The notes beneath the pieces were generated by a model. That model was not told where the DNA came from. It saw nothing but the letters and a program-made list of their open reading frames with translations, and did no database searches. A stretch of 64,000 nucleotides of DNA. Source: Bradyrhizobium sp. 170. Its GTDB lineage: Bacteria > Pseudomonadota > Alphaproteobacteria > Rhizobiales > Xanthobacteraceae. Both the position numbers and the translations under genes were made by a program. Location: the NCBI RefSeq assembly GCF_023101085.1, contig NZ_CP064703.1, positions 5,704,001-5,768,000 of the forward strand, written 5' to 3'. Of the stretch, positions 42,771-51,895 are shown piece after piece (positions within the stretch are counted from its first letter, which is position 1; each line of letters begins with the position of its first letter).

Positions 42771-43800
42771 GCCTGCGGGGAGCCCTGGCGATGATGTCAT
42801 CCTCAGCGTGGAGGATCTCGCGGTCCATTTTCCGGTCGGTGGTGGCTTGCTGGGCGGCGGCCGGCGGCTGTTACGTGCGGTCGACGGCGTCAATCTCGAA
42901 CTGAAGCGCGGTGAATGCCTCGGTCTCGTCGGCGAATCCGGTTGTGGCAAGTCGACTGTCGCACTTTCGATACTTGGTCTGCAGATGCCGACGCGCGGCC
43001 GCATCGTGCTGGACGGGCAGGTCGTGACGGGCCGGCCATCGGGCGATCGAAAGGCACTGGCCCGCATCGTACAGATGGTGTTTCAGGATCCCTACGCCTC
43101 GCTCAATCCACGCCAGACCGTTCGTCGCACGCTTGAAGCCCCGCTGCGCCTGCATGGCGTGACGGCCGAAAGCGAGATCGATGGACGCGTTGCGGCGATG
43201 CTCAGGCATGTGGGCCTGCGGCCCGAACAGGCTGGCCGCTACCCGCATGAATTCTCGGGCGGCCAGCGTCAGCGCATCGGCATCGCTCGCGCGCTGATCC
43301 TCAATCCCAGGATTGTGATCTGTGACGAACCTGTATCGGCGCTGGATGTTTCCATCCGTGCCCAAATCATCAATCTGCTGTTGGAATTGAAGGAAACCCT
43401 CGGCCTCTCCTACATTATGATCAGCCACGACCTCGGCGTTGTCGAGCACATGAGCGACAGGGTCGCCGTCATGTATCTCGGCCGTATTGTGGAGACAGGC
43501 GACTGGCGTGAAATCTTCGAACGGCCGGCGCACCCGTATACGCGAACCCTTATCGCCGCCATTCCCGATCCGCTACGTCGCGCACCGCTCGCGACGACAA
43601 AGGGCGAGCTTCCCAATCCGCTAAGTCCGCCGGACGGATGTGCGTTCAGTCCGCGCTGTCTTTACGCCGAGGCCGTGTGTCATCGCCAGCCTGGGCCATC
43701 GCTTGAAACGCGTCCCGATGGACACTCGGTCCGGTGCTGGCGAGCTGACGAGATCGGCGGTCAGACGGCGTTGGCCTCGACCGAAAGCTGGCATTCCTAG
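42763..43800 (+). CDS. ABC transporter ATPase, DppF type
   Basis: A 345-residue ATPase, last gene of the operon. The Walker A is LVGESGCGKSTVALSI, the Q-loop VFQDPYASLNPRQTV, the signature FSGGQRQRIGIARALI and the Walker B IVICDEPVSALD. The C-terminal extension repeats the Cys pattern (FSPRCLYAEAVCH). It forms the nucleotide-binding heterodimer with the upstream ATPase. No clear terminator with a T-run follows. Confidence 0.95.
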   Translation: MHEPAGSPGDDVILSVEDLAVHFPVGGGLLGGGRRLLRAVDGVNLELKRGECLGLVGESGCGKSTVALSILGLQMPTRGRIVLDGQVVTGRPSGDRKALARIVQMVFQDPYASLNPRQTVRRTLEAPLRLHGVTAESEIDGRVAAMLRHVGLRPEQAGRYPHEFSGGQRQRIGIARALILNPRIVICDEPVSALDVSIRAQIINLLLELKETLGLSYIMISHDLGVVEHMSDRVAVMYLGRIVETGDWREIFERPAHPYTRTLIAAIPDPLRRAPLATTKGELPNPLSPPDGCAFSPRCLYAEAVCHRQPGPSLETRPDGHSVRCWRADEIGGQTALASTESWHS

Positions 43801-43935
43801 GACGGACGGCACGTCTGCCATGGGTCCGCAGCATGCTGGCTCTTATCGGGTAATCCCGGAAAGGCCGGACACGATGCGGAAATGTCCGCCCGGCGGAAAC
43901 AAAAGCCCCGCTTTTGCATGATTGCGTTGCCCTGA

Positions 43936-45081
<1,146 letters not shown>

Positions 45082-45158
45082 GCGGTTGACGACAGTATAA
45101 GGACAGGCCGCCGAATAGACGGCCTGCACCTCCAATATAAATACAAAGAGAAGAGCCC

Positions 45159-46127
45159 ATGAAAGCCTATGTCTACGGCGCCAATGGCGCTGAAATCGCC
45201 GACGTCGCAAAACCTTCTCCGAAGGGCACGCAGGTGCTGGTCAAGGTCCATGCCTGCGGCCTCAACCGCGCCGATCTCGGCATGACCAAGGGTCATGTGC
45301 ATGGCGCGGCCGGCGGCGTCGGCACTGTGCTCGGCATGGAATGGGCGGGTGAAGTCGTCGAGCTTGGGCCCGATGCCAAGGGCGTCAAGGTCGGCGACAA
45401 GATCATGGGCTCGGGCGGCGCGGCGTTCGCCGAATACACGCTGGCCGATCACGGTCGGCTGTTCCGCGCGCCCTCGAACATGAACTTTGAGGAAGCCGCC
45501 ACCCTCCCCGTCGCGCTCGCCACCATGCACAATGCGGTGGTGACCAACGGCGCGCTGCAGCCGGGACAGTCCGTGCTGATCCAGGGCGCCAGTTCCGGCG
45601 TCGGGCTGATGGCGATGCAGATCGCAAAATTCAAGGGCGCAAAACTCGTGATCGGCTCGTCGACGGATGCGATGCGCCGCGGGCGGCTCAAGGAGTTCGG
45701 CGCCGATCTCGCGATCGACTCCAGCGATCCCGGCTGGGTCGACCAGGTGCTGAAGGCAACCAATGGCGAAGGCGTCGACCTGATCGTCGACCAGGTTTCG
45801 GGCAAGGTCGCGAACCAGAATCTCGCCGCAACGAAGGTCAAGGGCCGCATCGTCAATGTCGGCCGGCTCGGCGGCACCCACGCCGATTTCAATTTCGACC
45901 TGCATGCCGCCCGCCGCATCAACTATATCGGCGTCACCTTCCGCACCCGCACCATCGAGGAAGTCCGCGAGATTTTTGACGAGGTCCGGAAAGACATCTG
46001 GGGTGCGGTGGAATCCCGAAAACTGCAATTGCCGATCGACAAGGTCTATCCGTTCGCGGAGATCGGTACGGCATTCGAGCACATGGAAGCGAACAAGCAC
46101 CTCGGCAAGATCGTGGTGACGTTCTAA
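45159..46127 (+). CDS. NADPH:quinone oxidoreductase-like MDR protein
   Basis: A 322-residue medium-chain dehydrogenase/reductase without zinc ligands. The GroES-like N-terminal half contains VHACGLNRADLGMTKG, and the Rossmann half has VLIQGASSGVGLMAMQIAK for NADPH. The C-terminus AEIGTAFEHMEANKHLGKIV is typical of QOR-type enzymes. It reduces quinones or alpha,beta-unsaturated carbonyls; the exact substrate is unknown. AAAGAGAAGAG precedes the ATG. Confidence 0.92.
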   Translation: MKAYVYGANGAEIADVAKPSPKGTQVLVKVHACGLNRADLGMTKGHVHGAAGGVGTVLGMEWAGEVVELGPDAKGVKVGDKIMGSGGAAFAEYTLADHGRLFRAPSNMNFEEAATLPVALATMHNAVVTNGALQPGQSVLIQGASSGVGLMAMQIAKFKGAKLVIGSSTDAMRRGRLKEFGADLAIDSSDPGWVDQVLKATNGEGVDLIVDQVSGKVANQNLAATKVKGRIVNVGRLGGTHADFNFDLHAARRINYIGVTFRTRTIEEVREIFDEVRKDIWGAVESRKLQLPIDKVYPFAEIGTAFEHMEANKHLGKIVVTF

Positions 46128-46130
46128 ATG

Positions 46131-46245
46131 CGTGTCCTGGACGCGGTGCAGCGTCCCCCGGGCGATGCGAAGCATCGTCCGGTACGCTGCTCCGCAGAGC
46201 CGGGACCCATGCGCAAGTGGACCCCGGATCATCGGTGTGAAATGG
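46131..46245. repeat. Dispersed palindromic repeat
   Basis: CGTGTCCTGGACGCGGTGCA, GCGTCCCCCGGGCGATGCGA and GAGCCGGGACCCATG form the recognisable Bradyrhizobium intergenic repeat with multiple short inverted segments. It separates the convergent quinone oxidoreductase and 60-residue ORF. Confidence 0.65.
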
Positions 46246-46249
46246 AGCT

Positions 46250-46432
46250 TCACTGCCCGAAGCGGCGAAACGCGGCTTCGACCTCTGTATCGGTTGCGAA
46301 TTGGCGGCGCTTGGCTTGCGTAAGCCCTTCCAGCACGGCGGGAAGATGCGCGGGATCGATTTCCTCCGGCTCGCTCAGATTGCGTGCGCCTGCCAGTTCC
46401 AGCCTGCGCCGTCGGTGAATCCGCCCGATCAT
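46250..46432 (-). CDS. 60-residue ORF coupled to aldo/keto reductase
   Basis: A small ORF whose ATG overlaps the aldo/keto reductase stop in an ATGA. The N-terminus is basic (MIGRIHRRRRLELAGARNL), followed by LSEPEEIDPAHLPAVLEGL and the tail RRQFATDTEVEAAFRRFGQ. The tail pattern (x-TDxEVEAxFRRF) resembles the C-termini of ParD/RelB-type antitoxins, but no toxin gene is adjacent and no ribbon-helix-helix is obvious. Coupling supports that it is translated. Function is unknown. Confidence 0.5.
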   Translation of the reverse strand: MIGRIHRRRRLELAGARNLSEPEEIDPAHLPAVLEGLTQAKRRQFATDTEVEAAFRRFGQ

Positions 46433-47427
46433 CGTGCCTCGCCGGAGAACGCCTGCCTCAACTCTGACAGCCGGTCGAGCGCGGCTTGCGGCAGCGGGCC
46501 TTTTTCGGCCGCAGTGAGCGCGTCCTCGAACTGTTGCGGCGTCGCCATGCCGACCAGGATCGTGCCCATCGCCGGGTGAGACAGCGCAAACCGCGTGGCG
46601 GCTTCGGTCAGGCTGGCGGCGAAGCCCTCCTCTATCAGCGGCATCAGGCGGCGCGCGCGATCGATATCGGCGTCGTAACTCATCGCCGACCCGATCGGCT
46701 CGGGCGCCGGCCCCGCGATCGGATGACGCTCGGCCGAGCCCGACAATGCGCCGCCGGCCAGCACGCGGATACCAACGACGCCAACGCCGGCGGCCTCGGT
46801 GTAGTCGAACAGCCGTCCATAATCCTGCGCCGGATAGCGCGCCGGCAATTCGCAGGCCGCAGACGGATTGAGCATGTTGTAGACGACCTGCGCGCTGTCG
46901 AACACGCTGATATCGATCACCTGATGCAGTGCGGCCGTGTCGCCGATTGCCGTCATCCCGAGGAAACGAATCTTCCCCTGCTGACGCAGGCGCTCGAACG
47001 CCGGCACCAGTTCGTCGAGCACCTGCCGGACGCTCAGCGCCGATCCGCCTCCGTTCCCGGTAATCGGATTGTGCAAATGAAGAATGTCGACCCGGTCAAG
47101 CCGCAGCCGCGCCAGACTGCCTTCGAGCGACATCCTGACGGCATCATAAATGCGGCCGACCTCGCTGGCCGGCACGCGAACCTTGGTGCCGACGACCACT
47201 TCGGCCGGCTTCAACTTTTGCAAAACGCGGCCAAGGTTCTTTTCCGACTCGCCATCGCCGTACAGCACCGCAGTGTCGAAGTAGTTGACGCCGGCGGCAA
47301 TCGCGCGTGCGACGGTCCGCTCCTGATCGGCAGCATCGCCGCGTACCATCAAACCGCCCACCGCGCCGCAGCCGAAGCCCAGCACCGAGAGCCGCATTCC
47401 CGTGCGCCCAAAGACCCGCAATTGCAT
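46429..47427 (-). CDS. Aldo/keto reductase
   Basis: A 332-residue AKR with a complete barrel. The start is MQLRVFGRTGMRLSVLGFGC. The catalytic Asp-Tyr block is YFDTAVLYGDGESEKNLGRV, with a Lys further on (VVVGTKVRV) and the His in ILHLHNPI. The NADPH-binding C-terminal part shows HPAMGTILVGMATPQQFEDA. Its upstream gap on the minus strand is 300 bases. The substrate is unknown. A 60-residue ORF follows with a four-base overlap. Confidence 0.92.
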   Translation of the reverse strand: MQLRVFGRTGMRLSVLGFGCGAVGGLMVRGDAADQERTVARAIAAGVNYFDTAVLYGDGESEKNLGRVLQKLKPAEVVVGTKVRVPASEVGRIYDAVRMSLEGSLARLRLDRVDILHLHNPITGNGGGSALSVRQVLDELVPAFERLRQQGKIRFLGMTAIGDTAALHQVIDISVFDSAQVVYNMLNPSAACELPARYPAQDYGRLFDYTEAAGVGVVGIRVLAGGALSGSAERHPIAGPAPEPIGSAMSYDADIDRARRLMPLIEEGFAASLTEAATRFALSHPAMGTILVGMATPQQFEDALTAAEKGPLPQAALDRLSELRQAFSGEAR

Positions 47428-47731
47428 TGGTGTTCCCTCCGGCTGATCTGGAGATTATGCGATGTCGAATACCGGTTGCTCAACCCTGATATTTTGCGGC
47501 TGTAATGATCAGCCCCCACTCTTGGATTTCGGCTTTCTGAAATGCGATAGAACTGCGATCCTGCCTGTTAACGACTGTGATCTTTCTGGATGTGAGTTCA
47601 TGCCCGACGGGGAGAACGCAAAGCGCAGCATGATTGGCATGTCTCATTTCCCAACTGGACCGATAGCCTCGTTCACACGATTTCCAGTATTTTTACTTTC
47701 CTCGCTTGTCCGTTGGCCCTCTGCTGTCAAA
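47428..47731. other. Intergenic, no gene seen
   Basis: About 300 bases between the aldo/keto reductase and the serine hydrolase, lower in GC than the surroundings. It probably holds the aldo/keto reductase promoter. The one open frame here has no ribosome site or family character. Confidence 0.4.
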
Positions 47732-49225
47732 CTATTGGGCTCGGGCCTTTTGTGCTTTTGGCACCGCCTCGATCAACAGCGCGAGCGCCTTGCTGAAGCC
47801 TGAAGCGGGGTAAGATTCGCCCCGAGAGTGCGCGAGACGCACGACGACGAGATCGTGCGAGGGAATGACCAGCGTGGTCTGCCCGCCAGCGCCCGCCATG
47901 TAATAGGCATCGCGCGGGACTGGATATTGCCCGTCGCCGTTGAGCCAGAAAAAAGCGCCATAGATCGGCCGATTGTCCGCGGCCCAGGCGGGCGCAAGCG
48001 TGCTGACGAATGTGGTGTAACCCTCTGGGAGAATGCGCTCACCGTTCCAAACGCCCCCCTGAAGATAGAGATTGCCAAGCCGCGCCCAATCGCGCCCGGA
48101 GCCCACCTCGTAACCTTGCCCCAGAAAATTTCCGAACGGATCAGTTTCGATCACCATGGTACGGATGCCGAGCTTGTCGAACAGCACTCTTTGAGGAAAT
48201 GCGAGATATTCGCCGCCGCTTTTTTCGACACCGAGCCGGATCAGATAGTTGATCAGGACCGGATCGGTGTTGCGATAGCGTCCGACCGTGTTGGGAGGCC
48301 ATTGCAATGGCCGTGTTGCCGCGTAGTGAAAGGAATCGATGCCGCCGGTATAAAGATAGACGTGATCCGGGTAAGGCCCCGTTGGATCATGATCCGGGTC
48401 TTGGGGCGCCCTGATCCGGAGCCCGCTCGACATGTGAAGGAGATCTGCAATGCGTATTTTGGCGCGCGGGTCGCCGGGGGTTTGCCATTCAGGGATCGGC
48501 GCCGGCTGCTCCAAGTTATAGACGCCGTCTTTGACCAGAATGCCAAGGAGCGTTGCCGTAACGCTCTTGCCCATGGACCAGCTTTCGAGCGGTGTTTGCG
48601 CCGTGACACCTTCCGCGTAGCGCTCGGCAATGAGACGGCCTCTCCACGTCACAACGAACGCCGCGGTCAATCCTTCGGCCGGCTGGAACGCGGCATTCAC
48701 GGCAGCCTTGAGTTTCTCGGCGTCGATCTCCGTCGGCAACGGATCCTGCGGCAGCATGTCGCCCATGGGCCACGGTTGGGTCGCGGGATCGGGCAATCGG
48801 CTCTCGACGGCGACCGGCTTGAAATTCATGGCGCTCTTGCCGATCGGGAACGTGACGCAACCCTGGCTCCCGAGATGTTTGGCCGTCCGGGTCACGCCGT
48901 TAGGAAGCGTGACGTGGACCGCCTTGTTGGCGCGATCGATGACCGGCTTGCCGAGCTTCGCGCGCTGTCCGTAGGGCGCCGTGAAAAACCCGACATTTTT
49001 GGCCGCGAAATCGGGCGCAAGGCCGGTCATGAATACCGCTGAGCACATGACCTTCGCATATCCGGCGGCATGATGCGTCAAGGGGTCGCCTGGCGGTGGC
49101 ACATAGGGCGTATCGAGTTCGAATGATTTCGCGCGGGCGATGAGCGCGTCTCTGGTGGGAGCCTGCGCAGCCGCCGCTGTACCGGTGAGAGCCACAAGAA
49201 TCGCCACCAAAAGACCCTTGTTCAT
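47732..49225 (-). CDS. Exported serine hydrolase, beta-lactamase family
   Basis: A 497-residue protein with a signal peptide (LLVAILVALTGTAAAAQA). The class C motifs are S217-M-G-K220 (ESWSMGKSVTATLLG) and Y-x-N (GRYRNTDPVLINY). LLHMSSGLRIRAPQDP and YYMAGAGGQTTLVIPSHDLV are typical of 6-aminohexanoate-dimer hydrolase/EstB-like enzymes. It is not closely similar to the serine hydrolase at 33850. It may be an esterase or amidase of the periplasm. It stands alone. Confidence 0.9.
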   Translation of the reverse strand: MNKGLLVAILVALTGTAAAAQAPTRDALIARAKSFELDTPYVPPPGDPLTHHAAGYAKVMCSAVFMTGLAPDFAAKNVGFFTAPYGQRAKLGKPVIDRANKAVHVTLPNGVTRTAKHLGSQGCVTFPIGKSAMNFKPVAVESRLPDPATQPWPMGDMLPQDPLPTEIDAEKLKAAVNAAFQPAEGLTAAFVVTWRGRLIAERYAEGVTAQTPLESWSMGKSVTATLLGILVKDGVYNLEQPAPIPEWQTPGDPRAKIRIADLLHMSSGLRIRAPQDPDHDPTGPYPDHVYLYTGGIDSFHYAATRPLQWPPNTVGRYRNTDPVLINYLIRLGVEKSGGEYLAFPQRVLFDKLGIRTMVIETDPFGNFLGQGYEVGSGRDWARLGNLYLQGGVWNGERILPEGYTTFVSTLAPAWAADNRPIYGAFFWLNGDGQYPVPRDAYYMAGAGGQTTLVIPSHDLVVVRLAHSRGESYPASGFSKALALLIEAVPKAQKARAQ

Positions 49226-49893
49226 GATCGCTCCCGCGATAAGCGAACGATAATCGTCTGGTTCAATTGCTGCGCATGCAACACATCAAGATGCCCTAAC
49301 GCGTATCTGAAGGAGAGTATGGCCAGCCCTCGCGGCGCAGGATATCAGATCCGCGGCACAAGTGCTCGGCCGCTGGTAGCTCGCGCATTCGCGCAACCCA
49401 TTTGGAGGTCGTCGAGCTAGTGCCAGCGACCGACGTTACGGCCTCTTGTTCTGCCCGTCGGGCAAAATGGCCGATGCGCGGCAAATCGATTTTCCGTAGC
49501 GACTTCAACGTGATTTGCCCCGTCCAGTCTCGATTGAAAAAATATACTTCTTCGCGCGAGACCCAAATCACCCCTACAACTCCCGCCATCCCGTCCCGGT
49601 AGAGGGGCGTTGGCCATCGTCACGAACGTTGGGGCGGGACGCGGTGGACGCGGCAGCGTTGGGCGCGTGGTGGTGTTCGCAGGGCGGGCCTTGGTCCGTG
49701 AGCGAACACAACGTGCGGACGACTGGCGCTGAAGCGTACGGCAAAGCCGTGTGGTCCTGGCACCCGTTGCTGGTGTCAAGCTGGCGGAGGAAAAGTCGAC
49801 CCAACCGGGTTTCGACAATCCATCAATCCGCCGGCGACGGAGGCAAAAGGAATTCGTCTCCGGGGAGAGCGCGGTATAAGCCGTCAAACCACT

Positions 49894-50004
49894 GCGCAGG
49901 GAATGCCGGGCTGCTCCGACTGTACCTGTATGCTCGTGTGCGTTCTCTTTGCGCTATTTGCACACGAGACCGCGGGTGCAGCAAGCACCCGGCATTCCCT
50001 GCGC
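49894..50004. repeat. Nested inverted repeat, MITE-like
   Basis: The outer arms GCGCAGGGAATGCCGGG (49894-49910) and CCCGGCATTCCCTGCGC (49988-50004) are perfect 17-bp inverted repeats. The inner arms CTCGTGTGC (49933-49941) and GCACACGAG (49960-49968) are also perfect. It could form a cruciform or long RNA hairpin. Confidence 0.8.
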
Positions 50005-50084
50005 CCTCTTCTTCTGGGCGAATGATTTTGCAAACCTCGGGCGCAAATGCGCTGCGAGATGGCGGACACATATCTATCCACGTC

Positions 50085-50215
50085 GTCCCGGCCAAGCGAA
50101 GCGCGAGCCGGGACCCATAACCACGAATGTCTATGTCACGCGACGTTGCAGCTACAGCTTCATCTACAACAGGCATCGGTGGCTATGGGTCCCTGCTTTC
50201 GCAGGGACGACGCGG
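50085..50215. repeat. Dispersed palindromic repeat (CGTCGTCCC...GGGACGACG)
   Basis: The left end CGTCGTCCCGGCCAAGCGA and the right end CCCTGCTTTCGCAGGGACGA form an inverted pair. Between them is ATAACCACGAATGTCTATGT, a segment I recognise from Bradyrhizobium intergenic repeats. Confidence 0.7.
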
Positions 50216-50325
50216 TGAATCTCAACTCAGAACAATTCGCAACAAATCGCTCCTGCAAGTGATTGGCGATTGCGCCTCCGACGCTCGCCTTTAATCTTGG
50301 ACAACGCCCTGCTAAACCGCCGCCC

Positions 50326-51702
50326 ATGAGTCATACCCCCACCATCAAGACCAATGTCGCGGCGATCTCGATCTTCGCCAGCGCCGGCATGGCTGCGGCG
50401 AAATTCGCCGTCGGCATTGCGATCGGCTCGCTCGCGCTGATCTCCGAGGCCCTGCACTCCTCCGTCGACGTGGTCGCCACCGTCATCACCTGGCTGGTGG
50501 TGCGGGTCTCTGACCAGCCCGCCGATGAGGAACATCATTACGGCCACGGCAAGTTCGAGAGCCTGTCGGCGCTCTTTGTCATCGCGCTGCTCTATGTGCT
50601 GGCCGGCGGCATCCTGGTCGAATCCTGGAGCCGCCTGCGCGAGGGCGCCCCGCCCCCGACGCTCTCGGCCATTCCCTTCGTGGTGCTGGTGATCGATATC
50701 GCGGTGAATTTCTGGCGCGCGCGGGCGCTGCATCGCACCGCGCGCGCGACCCGAAGCCAGGCGCTGGCAGCGGATGCGCTGCATTTCGCCTCCGACGTAC
50801 TTGGTTCGACCGCCGTCATCATCGGTCTCGTGCTGACCGGGCTCGGCTATGCCTGGGGCGATTCGGCTGCCGCCATCGCGGTTGCCGTGATGATATCGAT
50901 CCTGGGCCTGCGGCTCGGGCGCTCCACCATCGAAACGCTGCTCGATCGGGCGCCGGAGGGCGCTTCGGAAAAGGCCATCGCCGCGATCCGCTCGGTGCCC
51001 GGCGTGGTCGGCGTCGAGCGCCTGCGGGTTCGCATGGTCGGGCCGACGCATTTCATCGATGCCATCGCAAAGGTGCCGCGCACCTACCCGATCGATCGCG
51101 TCGAAGCCATCAAGAAGACCGCACAGGCAGCGGTCACTGAGGCGCTCGGCGACGCCGACCTCACCTTCACGGCCGTGCCGGTCGCGCGCGACAATGAGAG
51201 CGTGCGCGAGCGCATCATGGTGATCGCCCGCAATTCCGGCCTCGCCATCCACCATGTCACCGTACACGACCTCGGCGAGAAGCTGATCGTCGGCATCGAC
51301 CTCGAGGTCGACGGCGACATGGAGCTTGCGGCGGCCCACGAGGTTACTCGCGTGCTGGAGCGAAACGTCCGCGAGGATTTTGGCGAGGACGTCGAAGTCG
51401 ATACCCACATCGAGCCGCTCGAACCGGAACTGCCGCACGGCACCGACGCCGCGCCCGAGCGCGTCGAGACCATCAAGGCCGCGCTGACGCGCTTTGCCGG
51501 CAATGGCGCGATCCACGACATCCACAATGTGCGGGTGCGCGACACTGACGCGGGCGAAGTCGTTAATTTCCATTGCCGCGCCGCGCCGTCGATGAGCGTC
51601 ATCAAGGTGCACGAGAACGTCGACGAGATCGAGCGCGCGCTGCGCCGCGCCTTTCCGTCGATCAAGCGCGTGATCAGTCATGCCGAACCACCGCGCGCGT
51701 AG
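50326..51702 (+). CDS. Cation diffusion facilitator with extended C-terminus
   Basis: A 458-residue CDF transporter. The membrane part is about residues 1-205, with metal-site motifs LISEALHSSVDVVATVIT and AADALHFASDVLGS (HxxxD pairs) and HYGHGKFE. Typical bacterial CDFs are about 300 residues. Here the cytosolic part appears to contain three ferredoxin-like dimerisation modules in a row (starting near VPGVVGVERLRVRMVGPTHF, GLAIHHVTVHDLGEKLIVGI and GAIHDIHNVRVRDTDAGEVV). It exports Zn, Mn, Fe or Co in exchange for protons; the metal cannot be told. ATG 50326 gives the normal family start; TTG 50263 is rejected. Confidence 0.92.
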   Translation: MSHTPTIKTNVAAISIFASAGMAAAKFAVGIAIGSLALISEALHSSVDVVATVITWLVVRVSDQPADEEHHYGHGKFESLSALFVIALLYVLAGGILVESWSRLREGAPPPTLSAIPFVVLVIDIAVNFWRARALHRTARATRSQALAADALHFASDVLGSTAVIIGLVLTGLGYAWGDSAAAIAVAVMISILGLRLGRSTIETLLDRAPEGASEKAIAAIRSVPGVVGVERLRVRMVGPTHFIDAIAKVPRTYPIDRVEAIKKTAQAAVTEALGDADLTFTAVPVARDNESVRERIMVIARNSGLAIHHVTVHDLGEKLIVGIDLEVDGDMELAAAHEVTRVLERNVREDFGEDVEVDTHIEPLEPELPHGTDAAPERVETIKAALTRFAGNGAIHDIHNVRVRDTDAGEVVNFHCRAAPSMSVIKVHENVDEIERALRRAFPSIKRVISHAEPPRA

Positions 51703-51776
51703 TTTTGCGGGCACGTTCCCGTTTCGGACTCGCTCCGCCGACGCCTTAATTCGCGTTGGACAAGATTTATTTCGAA

Positions 51777-51791
51777 TTAACGAATCGTTGA
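51777..51791 (+). promoter_or_regulatory. CtrA-like half-site pair upstream of histidine kinase
   Basis: TTAA, seven bases, TTGA (51777-51791) against the CtrA consensus TTAA-N7-TTAA: one mismatch. It is 105 bases before the kinase start. Weak by itself. Confidence 0.25.
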
Positions 51792-51895
51792 CTCTCGACA
51801 GCCTCAAAAAACTGGATTCAAATCGCTGTGATTCGGAATGACGCGGGGTTCCTTCCGGACAATGTGCAAAAGAGCCTTCGGCGGGGGTCTAAAGC

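Larger units (their letters stand above)
49226..50325. other. Gene-free region of about 1.1 kb with repeats
   Basis: Several open frames of 60-200 codons exist on both strands, but none has a ribosome site, family motif or consistent codon choice; they overlap palindromic repeats. The visible content is two repeat elements (separate entries). The middle part (49600-49890) looks like degraded coding or insertion-sequence DNA but was not identified. Confidence 0.5.

Noticed and set aside
43893..43930. Terminator after the Dpp-type operon
   Set aside because: AAAAGC...GCTTTT pairs weakly and no T-run follows in the direction of transcription.
49515..50120. A 200-codon open frame in the gene-free region
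   Set aside because: It runs through palindromic repeats, lacks a ribosome site and shows no domain, so I treat the region as non-coding.
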